Shown here: in pieces, positions 62,902 through 64,000 of the stretch
Layout: the number at the start of each line of letters is the position of its first letter
Position numbering within the stretch: the first letter of the stretch is position 1
Assembly (NCBI RefSeq): GCF_002165135.1
Contig: NZ_NFZQ01000004.1
Span: forward strand, 186,001-250,000
Direction of reading: 5' to 3'
Source: Pseudomonas sp. SID14000
GTDB lineage: Bacteria > Pseudomonadota > Gammaproteobacteria > Pseudomonadales > Pseudomonadaceae
Length of the DNA stretch: 64,000 nucleotides
Notes under the pieces: model-generated
What the model saw: the letters and a program-made list of their open reading frames with translations, nothing else
What the model was told of the DNA's origin: nothing
Databases searched by the model: none
Position numbers and translations under genes: made by a program

Positions 62902-64000
62902 TCATAGCAGCTCGGGGAATGCAGCACCAAGCAGGCCGGGATCCTTCAGGATCGATGCGCTGCTGGCGATATCCGGGGCCAGCCAACGGTCCTGGGCATA
63001 GGCCGGGACCCGCTCGCGCAACAACCGCCAGGCGACGTTGGTACCTGCGCCAAAGCGCTGCTCCTTGAGGAACTCGAATGCCTGGGCTGCCAACAGGTAT
63101 TCGATGGCGAGGATCTGCGTACAGTTCTCCAGGGCGCGGTGCAGTTTCAACCCGGCATTGGTGCCCATGCTCAGATGATCCTCCTGCAGGCCGGAGGTGA
63201 CGTAGTTGTCGACGACTGCCGGTTGTGCCAGTTGACGGTTCTCTGCACACAGTGAAGCGGCCACGTACTGGACAATCATCATGCCCGAATTCACACCCGG
63301 TTGGCTGACCAGGAAGGCCGGCAAGCCGCTGACCAACGGGTTGATCAGGCGATCGAGACGACGCTCGGCAATCGCCCCGATCTCGGCCACCGCGATTGCC
63401 AGCAAGTCGGCCGCCATGGCCACGGACTGGCCGTGCGGATTCGCCTGGGAAACCACCCGATACGACTCGGGTGTACCCAGCAACATCGGGTTGTCGGTCG
63501 TGGAGTTGAGTTCGGTTTCGATCTGCCGCGCAGCGTGTTCCAACTGATCGCGCGCGGCGCCATGAACCTGCGGAATCGAGCGAATGCTCAAGGCGTCCTG
63601 GGTGCGAATGCCATGGCTGCTGGCAATGATTTCGCTGCCTTCGAGCAGGCGACGCAGATTACTGCCCACGCGCTGCATGCCGGGGTGCGGTTTCATCGCG
63701 ATGATTTCAGGGTCGAAGGCATCGAGCTGGCCGCGCAGGGCCTCGAAGCTCATGGCGCTGATAACATCCGCCCATTGGCTCAACCGCGTGGCGTCGTCCA
63801 AGGACAGGCAGCTCAGGCCAGTCATGCAAGGGGTACCGTTGACCAGGCACAGACCATCCTTGGCACCCAGTTTGACAGGCGCCAGGCCGACCTCGGCCAA
63901 GGCCTGCTGCGCCGGCACGATCTGGCCGCGATAGCTGACCTGGCCGACGCCCAGCAAGCTGATGCTGATATGTGCCATGTGGGTCAGATACCCCACCGAT
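62902..64000 (-). CDS. HutH-family aromatic amino acid lyase-like protein, partial
   Basis: The C-terminal 366 residues of a HAL/PAL-family protein; the 5' end is beyond the right edge. Fold markers are clear: NSTTDNPMLLG, PHGQSVAMAADLLAIAVAEIGAIAERRLDRL, SGLQEDHLSMG with the conserved Glu, and RTQDALSIRSIPQVHGA. At the very edge the visible sequence is SVGYLTHMAH, where lyases have ASGDLAPLAH; so the Ala-Ser-Gly triad that makes the MIO cofactor reads Ser-Val-Gly. It may be a non-lyase paralogue or use other chemistry. An indel in the unseen part cannot be excluded. Confidence 0.8.
   Translation of the reverse strand, partial: SVGYLTHMAHISISLLGVGQVSYRGQIVPAQQALAEVGLAPVKLGAKDGLCLVNGTPCMTGLSCLSLDDATRLSQWADVISAMSFEALRGQLDAFDPEIIAMKPHPGMQRVGSNLRRLLEGSEIIASSHGIRTQDALSIRSIPQVHGAARDQLEHAARQIETELNSTTDNPMLLGTPESYRVVSQANPHGQSVAMAADLLAIAVAEIGAIAERRLDRLINPLVSGLPAFLVSQPGVNSGMMIVQYVAASLCAENRQLAQPAVVDNYVTSGLQEDHLSMGTNAGLKLHRALENCTQILAIEYLLAAQAFEFLKEQRFGAGTNVAWRLLRERVPAYAQDRWLAPDIASSASILKDPGLLGAAFPELL

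Noticed and set aside
1..64000. CRISPR arrays, prophage or tRNA genes
   Set aside because: No regular spaced repeats, phage structural genes or cloverleaf-like sequences were recognised on reading. A tRNA search program was not available.

Overview
The window reads as chromosome of a Pseudomonas, most likely of the P. putida group. The support is overall gene content: a CIO-type bd oxidase, an Anbu operon, an OprD-family porin, DctA, FecIRA iron signalling, ArsR-Acr3-ArsH-GAPDH-ArsJ, and a REP-like element of the kind common in P. putida. This is inference from recognised proteins; no database search was run.

Layout. 1-5.5 kb: the start of cioA, a YdeP-type molybdo-oxidoreductase, and a decayed molybdenum-cofactor locus in which moaB and moaD look intact, moeA is cut short, and a LysR gene has been joined by deletion to the frameshifted tail of moaC. 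5.6-7.3 kb: chromate transporter chrA with a wrecked chrB just upstream. 7.7-11.6 kb: the four-gene Anbu operon (ATP-grasp, alpha-E, transglutaminase, proteasome-like protease). 11.7-16.6 kb: a tightly overlapping five-gene operon (PanE-like, VOC, MaoC, class III CoA-transferase, AroE paralogue) with a divergent LysR gene.

16.7-29.8 kb is the most interesting part and runs entirely on the minus strand. A five-gene operon (haem-oxygenase-like DUF3050 protein, cupin, AurF-type diiron N-oxygenase, A-T-R single-module NRPS, SRPBCC protein) matches in content the pvf/mgo/ham clusters that make diazeniumdiolate signals such as valdiazen, leudiazen and fragin precursors. Just upstream lie a complete three-component efflux system (OMF, HlyD, DHA2 MFS), an AraC regulator and an extra 2-isopropylmalate synthase gene, a possible supplier of branched-chain precursor. 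The leuA copy is preceded by a perfect 12-bp palindrome, and the biosynthetic operon by two AT-rich dyads.

30.2-34.8 kb: a copper-handling operon (DUF2933, YHS-P1B ATPase, DUF5676, ICMT-like methyltransferase, one frameshifted DUF2933 gene). 35.2-36.9 kb: small accessory genes (Dabb/ABM-like, WYL regulator, GNAT). 37.1-41.1 kb: FecI-FecR-TonB receptor iron-signalling locus with a candidate Fur site. 41.2-45.3 kb: MerR and a divergent SDR, a membrane diguanylate cyclase, and a DMT exporter. 45.4-55.4 kb: a tricarboxylate utilisation block (OprD porin, CitMHS, DctA, PrpF/GalD-like isomerase, LysR, TcuB, TcuA, TcuR-like LysR). 55.7-60.2 kb: an arsenic operon without arsC. 60.7-64 kb: a MerR regulator with a long C-terminal domain, an alpha/beta hydrolase, and the 3' part of a HutH-family gene whose visible sequence lacks the usual Ala-Ser-Gly cofactor triad. 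No rRNA, tRNA, CRISPR array or intact insertion sequence was seen.
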